This document shows, piece by piece, positions 35,383 through 44,905 of a DNA stretch of 64,000 nt (the first letter of the stretch is position 1; every line of letters starts with the position of its first letter). The DNA is taken from assembly GCA_020248265.1 (NCBI GenBank), contig JADCHX010000005.1, positions 62,001-126,000 of the forward strand, given 5' to 3'. The notes under the pieces are model-generated. The model saw only the letters and a program-made list of their open reading frames with translations, was not told where the DNA came from and did no database searches. This DNA is from Rhodocyclaceae bacterium. GTDB taxonomy: Bacteria > Pseudomonadota > Gammaproteobacteria > Burkholderiales > CAIKXV01. Position numbers and translations under genes: made by a program.

Positions 35383-36599
35383 TGGCAGCGACGAGCGAAA
35401 GACATGTGCTGATCTCGGGCGGTGGCCCGACCGGCGTGGTAGCGGCGCTCGCCTGCGCGCAACGCGGCTTCCGCGTCACCCTGATCGAGGCCGCCAGCGA
35501 GATCGACGACAACCCGCGCGCGGCGACCACCCATCCGTCGACGCTCGAATACATCGACCGGCTGGGCTTCGTCGATGAGTTCATCGACAAGGGACTGGTC
35601 TGCCGCTACTTCCAGTTCTGGGACCGCGACACGCAGACCCGGGTCGCGCAGTTCGACCATGAAATCCTCCGCGACGAGACGAAGTTCCCGTTCGCGGTGC
35701 AGACCGAGCAGCACAAGCTGGTGCAGATGCTGCTGCCGAAGATCCGCGCCTTCCCCGGCTGCAGCGCCGAGCTGGGCACCGAGGTGGTCGACGCGGTGCA
35801 GGACGAGCACAAGGTCACGGTCACCGTGCGCCGCGACGGCGAGCTGTCGAGGATCGACTGTGACTGGCTGGTCGCCGCCGACGGCGGCCGCAGCACGATC
35901 CGCAAGCAGCTCGACATTCCGTTCGAGGGCTTCACCTTCCCCGAGCGCTTCACGGTGCTGACCACCGTGCACGACTTCGAGCGCTCGCTCGGCTGCTGCT
36001 ATCGCAACTACCTGGCCGGCTCCGAGGAATGGGCGATGATCTTCAAGGTCGCCGGCGACGACATGAAGGGTCGCTGGCGCGCCGTCATGCCTACCCGGGA
36101 ATCCGAGACCGACGCGCAGGCGCTGGCGGACGAATCGGTCCTGGGACGCATCCAGGGACTCGACCGCAGCTGCACCCTCGACGACGTCGTACACCGCAAG
36201 ATCTACAACGTGCACCAGCGGATCGCCGCGAAGTTCCGCGTCGGCCGCATCTACCTCGCCGGCGATGCCTCGCACCTGAACAACCCGATCGGCGGGCTCG
36301 GGCTCAACTGCGGCATCCATGACGCGATGGAACTGGTCGACACGCTGGAGGCGGCCCGCGCGGGCGCGGGCGAGGAACGCCTCGACCGCTACCAGCGGCG
36401 CCGGCGCACGCTCAACGCCGAGTTCATCCAGGAACAGACCATCAACAACAAGAAGCGCCTGGAAGAGAAGGATCCCGCCGCGCGCCAGCGCCGGCTGGAC
36501 GAACTGCGCGCGACCGAGGCCGACCCGGTGAAACACAAGGCGTTCCTGATGCGCAGTTCGCTGATCGCCAGCGTGCGCCGCGCCGGCACGATCGACTGA
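35382..36599 (+). CDS. FAD-dependent aromatic monooxygenase (PHBH-type)
   Basis: 405-residue class A flavin monooxygenase. FAD motifs are GGGPTGVVAALACAQRG near the N-terminus, the DG motif WLVAADGGRSTIRKQL (about 160-175) and the GD motif IYLAGDASHLNNPIGGLGLN (about 285-304). Such enzymes hydroxylate activated aromatic or heteroaromatic rings using NAD(P)H and O2, for example 6-hydroxynicotinate or 3-(3-hydroxyphenyl)propionate types. The ATG overlaps the enamidase stop by one base, a strong sign the two enzymes act on one pathway. The C-terminal tail (about 340-405) is charged. Confidence 0.9.
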   Translation: MAATSERHVLISGGGPTGVVAALACAQRGFRVTLIEAASEIDDNPRAATTHPSTLEYIDRLGFVDEFIDKGLVCRYFQFWDRDTQTRVAQFDHEILRDETKFPFAVQTEQHKLVQMLLPKIRAFPGCSAELGTEVVDAVQDEHKVTVTVRRDGELSRIDCDWLVAADGGRSTIRKQLDIPFEGFTFPERFTVLTTVHDFERSLGCCYRNYLAGSEEWAMIFKVAGDDMKGRWRAVMPTRESETDAQALADESVLGRIQGLDRSCTLDDVVHRKIYNVHQRIAAKFRVGRIYLAGDASHLNNPIGGLGLNCGIHDAMELVDTLEAARAGAGEERLDRYQRRRRTLNAEFIQEQTINNKKRLEEKDPAARQRRLDELRATEADPVKHKAFLMRSSLIASVRRAGTID

Positions 36600-36672
36600 C
36601 GCCGCGCCTGCCAGCCCCGACTGCGGCGACCGCTGCCGCGCCAACCGTTTTCCGCAACTCCCGGTGACTGCC

Positions 36673-37683
36673 ATGACGCCTCTGCCGCTGCTGCTGCCGT
36701 TCCATCGTCCGTGCGCCGTCCTCGCCCTGGCAGCCTGCGCAGGCGCGCTGCTGGCGGCCGGAGCCCTGCCCGGGGCTGCGCATGGACAGACCGCATGGCC
36801 GAACGCCCCGATCCGCATGGTCGTGCCGTTCGCGCCCGGCGCGGCCAACGACGCGGTCGGCCGCATCATCGCCGCTCCGATGTCCTCTGCCCTGGGTACG
36901 CCGATACTGGTCGACAACCGCCCCGGCGCGGGCGGCAACCTCGGTGCCGAGATCGCAGCCCGTGCGCCGGCGGACGGCTTCACGCTGTTCCTCGCCAACG
37001 TGTCGCACGCGACCAGCGCATCGATGTACGACAAGCTGGGCTACGACCTGCAGCGCGACTTCGCCCCGGTGTCGCTGATCGGCTCAGGCTCGTACTTCCT
37101 GGTGACCCATCCGTCGCTGCCGGTGAAGTCGTTCAAGGAACTGGTCGCCTTCGCGCGCGCGCGGCCGGGGCAACTCAACGTCGGATCGGCTGGTGCCGGC
37201 TCCTACCTGTGGATCGAGATGCTGATGGACCTCACCGGCACCAGGATGACCCACATCGCCTACAAGGGTACGCCGCAGGTCGCGACCGCAGTGCTCGGCG
37301 GCGAAATCGCGCTGGGTGCGGTCACCACCGTCGTGGCCTCACAGCAGGTGAAGTCGGGCCGCCTGCGCGGCCAGGTGGTCAGCAGCCCGCAGCGCTCGAC
37401 GCTGTCGCCGGAGGTACCCACCGTGTTCGAGGCAGGCTACCGCGAACTCGAGGCGACCACCTGGTACGGCCTTCTGGTGCCGGCCGCGACGCCGAAGGAG
37501 ATCGTCAATCGCCTGCATGCGGAAGCGGTGAAGGCGATGAAGCTGCCAGAGGTGCGCGAACGATTCGACAATCTCGACATCCGGGCGATCGGCTCTTCCC
37601 CCGCCGAGTTCGGCGCGTTCATTCGCAACGAGGTCGCGCGCTGGGCCAAGGTCGTCAAGCAGTCCGGCGCAAAACCGGCGTGA
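36673..37683 (+). CDS. Bug/TctC-family periplasmic solute receptor 4
   Basis: 336 residues. Signal peptide: hydrophobic CAVLALAACAGALLAAGALPG, cleavage near AHGQ. Motifs: WPNAPIRMVVPFAPGAANDA, LVDNRPGAGGNLGAE, PADGFTLFLAN, YDLQRDFAPVS and HIAYKGTPQVATA. ATG 36673 is preferred over GTG 36664, though its ribosome site is weak. It follows the monooxygenase by 73 bases and provides periplasmic capture for the plus operon. As with the other three receptors here, no TctAB membrane genes are in sight. Confidence 0.9.
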   Translation: MTPLPLLLPFHRPCAVLALAACAGALLAAGALPGAAHGQTAWPNAPIRMVVPFAPGAANDAVGRIIAAPMSSALGTPILVDNRPGAGGNLGAEIAARAPADGFTLFLANVSHATSASMYDKLGYDLQRDFAPVSLIGSGSYFLVTHPSLPVKSFKELVAFARARPGQLNVGSAGAGSYLWIEMLMDLTGTRMTHIAYKGTPQVATAVLGGEIALGAVTTVVASQQVKSGRLRGQVVSSPQRSTLSPEVPTVFEAGYRELEATTWYGLLVPAATPKEIVNRLHAEAVKAMKLPEVRERFDNLDIRAIGSSPAEFGAFIRNEVARWAKVVKQSGAKPA

Positions 37684-37792
37684 CGGCTCTGACGTAGACT
37701 CCGTCGGTTCCCGGACATCAGGAGTCGCGGCGCGGTGCGGGCCCTGTCGCTCGAGTCGTGATCCGGACCCCGCAGAACAACAGGAGGTCACG

Positions 37793-38491
37793 ATGGCCAT
37801 TCGGGTATTTGCCAGCAACAGCGTGCGCGGGGTCACCGAAGCGCTGCTGCCCGCGTTCAGATCGCCCGACGGCGCGCCAGTCGAGGTCGTGTTCGACGCG
37901 GCGAAGGCGCTCCTGCGGCGCATCGCTGCCGGAGAGCCTGCCGACGTTGCGCTGCTCGGCACACCCACGCTCGAAGATCTGGCCACCCAGGGTCTGATCG
38001 ACCGCTCGAGCATGCGCCCGCTGGCCAGTTCGGGCGTCGGTGTCGGCGTGAAGTCCGGCACGCCACACCCGAAGATCGACACGGTCGATGCGTTCAGGCA
38101 GATGCTCATCGACGCCGAGTCGATCGCGCACACGACCGAGGGCGCCAGCGGCATGTATTTCTCCGGCCTGATCGACACCCTCGGCCTCGGCGCGCAGGTG
38201 CGGCCGAAGACGCGCACACGGCCCGGAGGGCTGGTCGGGGAAGTGCTGGTCGCCGGCGGTGCGCAGGTCGGTATCCAGCAGATCTCGGAACTGCGCGCGG
38301 TGCCGGGTGTCGACGTGGTCGGTCCGCTGCCGGCGGGTGTGCAGAAGATCTTCGGCAACTCGGCCGGCGTGTTCGCCGGCTGCGCAAACCCGGGGGGCGC
38401 TGCCGCGTTGATCGCATTCCTGACCTCGGCGGAGGCCACGCCTGTCTACGAAGCGCACGGGCTCACGGCAGGGCAGGAGGACAAGACATGA
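37793..38491 (+). CDS. ModA-like substrate-binding protein lacking a signal peptide
   Basis: 232 residues of the molybdate/periplasmic-binding-protein fold: MAIRVFASNSVRGVTEALLPAF, EVVFDAAKALLRRIAAGEPADVALLGTP, VGVKSGTPHPKIDTVDAFR and LIDTLGLGAQVRPKTR. It resembles secreted ModA-type proteins, but the consensus ribosome site AGGAGG (37782-37787) fixes the start at ATG 37793. No signal peptide is coded, so the mature protein should be cytoplasmic. It overlaps the next gene by four bases. It may sense or store a ligand rather than serve uptake (inference). Confidence 0.75.
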   Translation: MAIRVFASNSVRGVTEALLPAFRSPDGAPVEVVFDAAKALLRRIAAGEPADVALLGTPTLEDLATQGLIDRSSMRPLASSGVGVGVKSGTPHPKIDTVDAFRQMLIDAESIAHTTEGASGMYFSGLIDTLGLGAQVRPKTRTRPGGLVGEVLVAGGAQVGIQQISELRAVPGVDVVGPLPAGVQKIFGNSAGVFAGCANPGGAAALIAFLTSAEATPVYEAHGLTAGQEDKT

Positions 38492-39348
38492 CAGATACGG
38501 CATTCGAGGGCTTTCGCGACTGGGTCGGACGCCGGCGCGAGGAACACGACACGATCACCGATTGGCCGGCGAGGGCGATGCATGCCACGCTGGACCGGGA
38601 CACCGGCGCACCGGCGCAGGGCGATGAACTGCCGCCGGCGTGGCATTGGCTCTACTTCCTCGATGCATGCCGGGCATCCCGGATCGCGTGCGACGGACAT
38701 CCGGAACGCGGCGATTTCCTGCCACCAGTGCCATTGCCGCGCCGGATGTGGGCCGGTGGACGCATCGAATGGCAGGCTCCGCTGCGCATCGGTGACCGCG
38801 CGAGCCGCGTGTCGGAGATCGTGTCGGTCGAGCCCAAGAGCGGGCGCACCGGCACCCTGGTGTTCGTCACCGTGCGCCATACGATTTCAAACGCGGCCGG
38901 CATTGCGATCGTCGAGGAGCATGACATCGTGTACCGGGAGGCAGCGCGGCCTGGAGATCCAGTCCCGGCAGCCCGACCCGCACCGTCGAACCCGCACTGG
39001 TCGCGCGCGTGGGTACCCGACGAGGTCATGCTCTTCCGTTACTCGGCGCTCACGTTCAACAGCCATCGCATCCATTACGACACGCCCTATGTGACCGGAA
39101 CCGAAGGCTATGCAGGGCTGGTCGTGCATGGTCCGCTGCAGGCGACCTTGCTGCTCGACCTCGCGCATGAGCATGCGGCGCCCGGACTGAGACTGTCTCG
39201 CTTCGAATACCGTGCACTGGCACCCACGTTCGGTGGCCTCACGCTGTCGATCAACGGCATCGCGGCGGCGGACGCCCACTCGGCCCAGGTCTGGGCGACC
39301 GGGCCAGGGGGCGGACAGACGATGGCGGGCAGCGCAACCTACACCTGA
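38488..39348 (+). CDS. MaoC-like double hot-dog hydratase/dehydratase
   Basis: 286 residues. The N-terminal half is an HTD2/MaoC-like hot-dog. The C-terminal half has the hydratase region FRYSALTFNSHRIHYDTPYV and then GLVVHGPLQATLLLDL, as in mesaconyl-C4-CoA hydratase and related R-hydratases. The catalytic Asp of many relatives reads Asn in FNSHRIHYD, which is also common in this subgroup. It would hydrate an unsaturated acyl-CoA late in the pathway. Its ATG overlaps the upstream stop (ATGA). It ends at a hairpin, closing the plus operon. Confidence 0.85.
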   Translation: MTDTAFEGFRDWVGRRREEHDTITDWPARAMHATLDRDTGAPAQGDELPPAWHWLYFLDACRASRIACDGHPERGDFLPPVPLPRRMWAGGRIEWQAPLRIGDRASRVSEIVSVEPKSGRTGTLVFVTVRHTISNAAGIAIVEEHDIVYREAARPGDPVPAARPAPSNPHWSRAWVPDEVMLFRYSALTFNSHRIHYDTPYVTGTEGYAGLVVHGPLQATLLLDLAHEHAAPGLRLSRFEYRALAPTFGGLTLSINGIAAADAHSAQVWATGPGGGQTMAGSATYT

Positions 39349-39366
39349 CCGCAGGGGCTGCGGTTT
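39349..39366 (+). terminator. terminator hairpin after the catabolic operon
   Basis: CCGCAG (39349-39354), loop GGG, CTGCGG (39358-39363), then TTT. The stem starts right after the MaoC-like gene's stop codon. The short stem and T-run make it a modest intrinsic terminator. Confidence 0.5.
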
Positions 39367-39428
39367 CAAAGGTATTGCCGTCAGTTCCGGACGTAACCGT
39401 TTGAAACGAAGCCGATCTCGCGCATAAT
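39363..39428 (+). promoter_or_regulatory. gspE-type gene promoter with flanking inverted repeat
   Basis: TTGAAA (39401-39406) and CATAAT (39423-39428) are 16 bases apart and read toward the ATPase gene. The -35 lies inside TTTGAAAC (39400-39407), the exact inverse of GTTTCAAA (39363-39370) 29 bases upstream. Together they form a long-range inverted repeat that could be an operator or a stem. Confidence 0.5.
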
Positions 39429-39531
39429 GAGGGGGCTGGCTCCTGCGGCACGTCATGTGTATAAGTTTGCTCAAGTCAGACGCCACCGGAGCCGTTAATG
39501 GCCGCGCAGGGCGCTCCGGCCCTTGCGCGCC

Positions 39532-41424
39532 ATGCATGCCTCCGACGATCGCCAACCAGGCTCCCCGACCGTGCAATCCACGCAGTCCCCTCCGGCTGCT
39601 CCCGCCCAGCCTGTCCGGCCCGCTTCGGCGATCGCCGCGACGCCGCTCGGCCGGCGGGTCACGCTCGAAGCCGTCGCGGCCGACCTGCTGGCCGATGCGA
39701 TCATCGACGCCGAGCAGGCTGGGCAGCTGACCCGGGGCGGCCGGTTCAGCAGATCCGAACTGCATCCGCTCGCGATCGTCGCCGACCAGAAGTGGAAGGA
39801 TCCCCGTCCCGGTCGCAAGCTGCTCGGGCTCGACAACCTGACCGAGTGGTTCGCCGACAAGGCTGGCCTGCCCTACCTGAAGATCGATCCGTTCAAGATC
39901 GACTTCGCTGGCGTGACGCAGGTGATGTCCAACGCGTACGCGACCCGCTTCCGCATCCTGCCGGTGGCGGTGACGCAGCGCGACGTGACGCTGGCGGTGT
40001 GCGAGCCGTTCATCCAGGAATGGGAGTCCGAACTCAGGCACATCCTGAAGCGCGACGTGAAGCGGGTGATCGCAAGCCCGGTCGAGATCAGCCAGTACCT
40101 GGTCGAGTTCTACACGATCGCCAAGTCGGTCAAGGGTGCCTCCGCCGCGCAGGGCGGCGCGATGTCCGATCTCGCCAACTTCGAACAGCTGGTGCAGCTC
40201 GGCAAGAAAGGTTCCCTCGATGCCAACGACGCGCATGTCGTGTCGCTCACCGACTGGCTGATGCACTACGCGTTCGAACAGCGCGCGAGCGACATCCACC
40301 TCGAACCACGGCGCGAGGTGAGCAACATCCGGTTCCGGATCGACGGCGTGATGCACCAGGTCTACCAGGTGCCCACCCCGGTGCTGGCCGCGATGACCAG
40401 CCGGATAAAGGTACTCGGCCGGATGGATGTCGTCGAGAAACGTCGTCCCCAGGATGGTCGCATCAAGACCGTGGCGCCCGACGGCCAGGAGATCGAGCTG
40501 CGCCTGTCGACCATGCCCACCGCCTTCGGCGAAAAGCTGGTCATGCGGATATTCGATCCCGAGGTGTTGCTGCGCGACTACAAGGACCTCGGCTTCTCGG
40601 ACGACGACCTCGCCAAGTGGAACGGCATGGTTACCAGGCCCAACGGCATCGTGCTGGTCACCGGCCCTACCGGCTCGGGCAAGACGACGACGCTCTACTC
40701 CACGCTCAAGCACCTGGCCAACGAGGAAGTGAACGTCTGCACGGTCGAGGATCCGATCGAGATGGTCGAACCCGCGTTCAACCAGATGCAGGTCCAGCAC
40801 AACATCGGCCTGGACTTCGCGAGCGGCATCCGCACCTTGATGCGCCAGGATCCGGACATCATCATGGTCGGCGAGATCCGCGACCAGGAAACCGCCGACA
40901 TGGCGATCCAGGCGTCGCTTACCGGCCATCTGGTGCTCTCGACACTGCACACGAACGACGCGCCGTCGGCGGTCACGCGCATGCTCGACATCGGCGTGCC
41001 ACCCTACCTTCTGCACGCGACCGTGCTGGGCGTCATGGCGCAGCGGCTGGTGCGCACGCTCTGCCCGCACTGCAAGGAACCGGCGCCGCTCGACGAGAGC
41101 GCCTGGAACCTGCTGGTCGCCCCGTGGAAGGCGCGCAAGCCGGACACCGTATACCGCGCCAACGGATGCCTCGAATGCCGGATGACCGGCTTCCGCGGGC
41201 GGGCGGGCATCTACGAACTGATGGTGCTGTCGGCCAACCTGCGCGGGGTGATCCAGGCCGACTGCGACCTGCTCGAACTGACCGAGCAGGCGGCACGCGA
41301 CGGCATGAAGCCGCTTCGCATCAGCGGTGCAATGAAGGTCGCCGCCGGGCTGACCACCATCGAGGAAGTGCTGAAGGTCGCCCCGCCGCAGGTCGGCGAG
41401 CGAGCCGGCACGCGTCGCCAGTGA
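39532..41424 (+). CDS. GspE/PilB-family secretion or pilus assembly ATPase
   Basis: 630 residues. An N-terminal T2SSE_N-like region (about 60-200, [16 protein letters not shown]) precedes the ATPase core. Walker [11 protein letters not shown] is near 378, the Asp box is [19 protein letters not shown], Walker B is [17 protein letters not shown], and the His box is [15 protein letters not shown] tetracysteine zinc site (CPHC and CLEC) precedes GRAGIYELM. It powers type II secretion or type IV pilus extension at the inner membrane. Start: ATG 39532, or TTG 39523; neither has a strong ribosome site. No other gsp/pil assembly genes are adjacent, so which machine it serves is open. Confidence 0.88.
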   Translation: MHASDDRQPGSPTVQSTQSPPAAPAQPVRPASAIAATPLGRRVTLEAVAADLLADAIIDAEQAGQLTRGGRFSRSELHPLAIVADQKWKDPRPGRKLLGLDNLTEWFADKAGLPYLKIDPFKIDFAGVTQVMSNAYATRFRILPVAVTQRDVTLAVCEPFIQEWESELRHILKRDVKRVIASPVEISQYLVEFYTIAKSVKGASAAQGGAMSDLANFEQLVQLGKKGSLDANDAHVVSLTDWLMHYAFEQRASDIHLEPRREVSNIRFRIDGVMHQVYQVPTPVLAAMTSRIKVLGRMDVVEKRRPQDGRIKTVAPDGQEIELRLSTMPTAFGEKLVMRIFDPEVLLRDYKDLGFSDDDLAKWNGMVTRPNGIVLVTGPTGSGKTTTLYSTLKHLANEEVNVCTVEDPIEMVEPAFNQMQVQHNIGLDFASGIRTLMRQDPDIIMVGEIRDQETADMAIQASLTGHLVLSTLHTNDAPSAVTRMLDIGVPPYLLHATVLGVMAQRLVRTLCPHCKEPAPLDESAWNLLVAPWKARKPDTVYRANGCLECRMTGFRGRAGIYELMVLSANLRGVIQADCDLLELTEQAARDGMKPLRISGAMKVAAGLTTIEEVLKVAPPQVGERAGTRRQ

Positions 41425-41455
41425 CCAGCGCAGATCGTACCTGGCGGCCGACGCG

Positions 41456-44400
41456 ATGAACGAACCCCTGCAACGCGCGATACTGGCAGCGGAGGACGCG
41501 TCCGGCCCCGCGGCTGGGGCAGCGATCCGGGTGCAGGCCTGTCCGAACGCCGCGGTGATCGATGCGATCTTCCGCAGCGCCCGCACTGGCATCGTGGCCG
41601 CAGACCTCGAAGGGCAGCGCATGCGCGTCAACGCGGCACTCTGCGAGATGACCGGCCACAGCGAGGCGGAACTGCTGGCGCTGGACTTCCGCACGCAGGT
41701 GCACCCGGAAGATCTGCCGCGCAGCCTCGCGCTGCGCGACTCGATGCTCTCCGGCGAACGCGACAGCTATGGTGTGCAGCGGCGATTGCGGCGCGCGGAT
41801 GGCAGCTGGCTTGAAGCGAGCGCGACGATCTCGATGGTGCGCGATGACGCTGGCCTTCCGTCATTCATCATGGTCGTGGTGGACGACCTGACCGGGCAAC
41901 TGCGCGGCGCGCAGGTGCCGGAAGACGCCGAAGGCAGGTCCCGGGGCGTTTCGAGCGATGTCACTCACCGGGTGGTGTCCGAGCGGCGGCTGCGCGAACG
42001 GGAGGCCGAGAACCGCCTGCTCGCCGAGATCGTGAGTCAGAGCCAGGACGCGATCATCACGCGCGACCTGGACAACCGGATCGTCACCTGGAACGCAGGC
42101 GCGACCATGCTGTTCGGGCATTCGGCCGCCGATGTCGTCGGCCGCAACGCGACCGAACTGCTGGGACTGGATCGCTCCGCGGAGACCATTGCCTTGCGCA
42201 TCGCAGACCTGCGCGCAGGTGTTTCCATGACCCGCCGCACCCGCATCCGTACCGCCGGCGACCGCATGGTCGACATCGAGATCAGGCAGTCGCCGCTGCG
42301 CGATGCCGAAGGCCGCCTGATCGGTCAGATCACCATCTCGCGCGACCTGACCGAACGTCTCGAGACCGAACAGGCCCTGCGGGCCAGCGAGGCGCGCAAC
42401 CGTCTGCTGGCGGCGGTGGTCGAGCAGAGTTCCGAAGCGATCCTCATCAAGGATCTCGACAACATCGTGCTGTCGTGGAACGCTGGCGCCGAGCGGATGT
42501 ACGGCTGGAGCCAGGCCGAAGCGGTGGGCCGCAACATCACCCTGCTGCTGCGCCCCTCCGCGACGGGCACCGACGTCGCGCGGCGAATCGCACAGGTGCG
42601 CCGTGGTGTTCCAGATGCCTGGCGCACCGTGAGCTACCGGCGCGACGGCACCCTGATCCACGTCGACGTGAACGTCTCGCCGCTGTTCGACGAGAGCGGA
42701 CGTCACATCGGCGAGATCAGCATGGTGCGCGACATCACCGAGCGCGAGCAGGCGGAAGCCGCGCTGCGCGTAACCCAGGCGCGCAACCGCGAACTGGCAC
42801 TGATCGTCGACCAGAGCTACGACGCGATCATCACCAAGGACACGCACAATCGCATCCTCACCTGGAACCGGGGTGCCGAACGCATCTTCGGGTGGAGCGC
42901 CGCCGAGGCCGTGGGCCGGAATTTCCTCTCACTGACCGTGCCGGATGCCAGCGAACCGGAACTGCGCGCCGCGATCGAACGCATCGAAACGCACACGGCC
43001 GATACATGGGAGGCAGTCCGCCTTACCAAGGACGGCCGTCGCATCCACGTCGAAGTATCGCTCTCGCCGTTGTTCGACGAAGACGGAAAGCACCTCGGCG
43101 AGATCAGCATCAACCGCGACATCAGCGAGCGGGTGCAGGCAGAAGAAGCACTGCGAGACCACCGTCTGTTCCTGGAACAGGCACAGGAAGTCGGCAGCAT
43201 CGGCAGCTGGGCGCTATCCCTCACCGGCGGCACGCTCACCTGGAGCGAAGAGACGAGGCGTATCTTCGGCATGGGGGGTGACGCCTTCGACGGCAGCGCG
43301 GAAACCTTCTGGGAACTGCTCCACCCGGACGACGTCGCGCGCGTGCGCACCGCGCACGAACAGGCGATCTCGGTACGCCGGCCGTTCACCAACCAGTACC
43401 GCATCGTCCGGCCCGATGGCGCGCAACGGTGGATCCATGAACACGCGGCGATCATCCGCGACGACCACGACCAGCCCCTGCGCATGGTCGGCGTGGTGCA
43501 GGACATCACCGAGCAGCGGGCAGCGCAGGAGCGCATCGAGTTCCTGGCCACGCGCGATCCGCTGACCGAGCTGCCCAATCGCCTCCTGCTGCGCGACCGC
43601 ATCACGCATGCAATGGCAGGCGCGGCGCGCAGCGGCACCCAGCTGGCGCTGCTCTTCATCGATCTCGACCAGTTCAAGACGATCAACGATTCGCTGGGGC
43701 ACTGGGTAGGCGACGAGTTGCTGAAGCAGGTCGCCGCACGGCTGGCCAGCTGCGTGCGCATGGAAGACACGCTGGCACGCCTGGGCGGCGACGAATTCGT
43801 CCTGCTGCTGCAGGGGCTGACCGATTCCCAGGCGGCCTCGCAGGTCGCGAGCAAGGTGCTCAGTCTGCTCGCCCGCCCCTACCTGATCGAGGGGCATCAG
43901 CTGTCTTCCTCGTGCAGCATCGGCATCAGCCTCTACCCGACCGATGGCGAAGACGCCCAGGCGCTGATGAAGAACGCGGACGCGGCGATGTACTACGCGA
44001 AGGAACGCGGGCGCGGCAACTACCAGTACTTCTCCACCGAACTGCATTCGCGCGCGGTCGAACGGCTGTCGATCGAGACGGCGCTGCGCCGCGCGCTCGA
44101 GCGCGGCGAGTTCGAGCTGCACTTCCAGCCGCAGGCACGGATGGATGACTCGACGGTCGTCGGCATGGAAGCGCTGCTGCGCTGGAACCATCCCGACGAG
44201 GGCGTCCTCGCACCCGGCCGTTTCATCCGCATCGCCGAGGAAAGCGGCCTGATCGTGCCGCTCGGCGATTGGGCGCTCGACGCGGCGTGCGCGCAGATGC
44301 GGGCATGGCTCGATGCCGGCCTGACGCCGCCCAGGCTCGCGGTGAACGTCTCCGTCGGCCAGCTCTCGCCCGCCTTCGTGCTCGGCGTCGAACGCATCCT

Positions 44401-44905
44401 CCGGGCGCACCGCATGGACGGCTCGCAGCTGGAGCTGGAGATGACCGAAAGCCTGCTGATGCTGCAGGTCGACGAGAACGTGAAGGTGCTGCGCCGGCTC
44501 GGCGACCTCGGGGTGCAGATCTCTCTGGACGACTTCGGCACCGGCTATTCGTCGCTCGCCTACCTGAAGAAGTTCCCGATCGACGCGCTGAAAATCGACC
44601 GGACCTTCGTGCGAGACATCGTCGAGGACCCGGACGATTCCGCCATCACGGCCGCCGTGGTGTCGATCGGACACCACATGCAGCTGCGCGTGGTCGCCGA
44701 GGGGGTCGAAACGCCGGAACAGCTGGCCATCCTGCGCACGATGGGCTGCGACGAGTACCAGGGCTACCTGTTCAGCCGCCCGCTGCCGGCTGCCGGGTTC
44801 GCTGCGCGTTTCCTCGGCGGCGCACCCGCAGGGTCTTCCACCGCCGCACTGGCCCGGGTCAGCGGGCGAGGGAACGCATCGCGCGCTCAAGGCCCTCGAG
44901 GCTGA
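41456..44905 (+). CDS. multi-PAS GGDEF-EAL protein (c-di-GMP turnover)
   Basis: 1149 residues without a clear membrane segment. Five PAS domains can be traced (starting near 32, 190, 315, 445 and 570), several with NRIVTWN-type or [12 protein letters not shown] endings. A GGDEF domain (about 705-860) has an intact [12 protein letters not shown]. An EAL domain (about 880-1130) has [32 protein letters not shown] and [10 protein letters not shown], so both synthase and phosphodiesterase motifs look complete. It starts at ATG 41456, 31 bases after the ATPase. Co-transcription with the ATPase suggests control of that machine (inference). Its last 47 bases overlap the convergent VWA gene. Confidence 0.93.
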   Translation: MNEPLQRAILAAEDASGPAAGAAIRVQACPNAAVIDAIFRSARTGIVAADLEGQRMRVNAALCEMTGHSEAELLALDFRTQVHPEDLPRSLALRDSMLSGERDSYGVQRRLRRADGSWLEASATISMVRDDAGLPSFIMVVVDDLTGQLRGAQVPEDAEGRSRGVSSDVTHRVVSERRLREREAENRLLAEIVSQSQDAIITRDLDNRIVTWNAGATMLFGHSAADVVGRNATELLGLDRSAETIALRIADLRAGVSMTRRTRIRTAGDRMVDIEIRQSPLRDAEGRLIGQITISRDLTERLETEQALRASEARNRLLAAVVEQSSEAILIKDLDNIVLSWNAGAERMYGWSQAEAVGRNITLLLRPSATGTDVARRIAQVRRGVPDAWRTVSYRRDGTLIHVDVNVSPLFDESGRHIGEISMVRDITEREQAEAALRVTQARNRELALIVDQSYDAIITKDTHNRILTWNRGAERIFGWSAAEAVGRNFLSLTVPDASEPELRAAIERIETHTADTWEAVRLTKDGRRIHVEVSLSPLFDEDGKHLGEISINRDISERVQAEEALRDHRLFLEQAQEVGSIGSWALSLTGGTLTWSEETRRIFGMGGDAFDGSAETFWELLHPDDVARVRTAHEQAISVRRPFTNQYRIVRPDGAQRWIHEHAAIIRDDHDQPLRMVGVVQDITEQRAAQERIEFLATRDPLTELPNRLLLRDRITHAMAGAARSGTQLALLFIDLDQFKTINDSLGHWVGDELLKQVAARLASCVRMEDTLARLGGDEFVLLLQGLTDSQAASQVASKVLSLLARPYLIEGHQLSSSCSIGISLYPTDGEDAQALMKNADAAMYYAKERGRGNYQYFSTELHSRAVERLSIETALRRALERGEFELHFQPQARMDDSTVVGMEALLRWNHPDEGVLAPGRFIRIAEESGLIVPLGDWALDAACAQMRAWLDAGLTPPRLAVNVSVGQLSPAFVLGVERILRAHRMDGSQLELEMTESLLMLQVDENVKVLRRLGDLGVQISLDDFGTGYSSLAYLKKFPIDALKIDRTFVRDIVEDPDDSAITAAVVSIGHHMQLRVVAEGVETPEQLAILRTMGCDEYQGYLFSRPLPAAGFAARFLGGAPAGSSTAALARVSGRGNASRAQGPRG

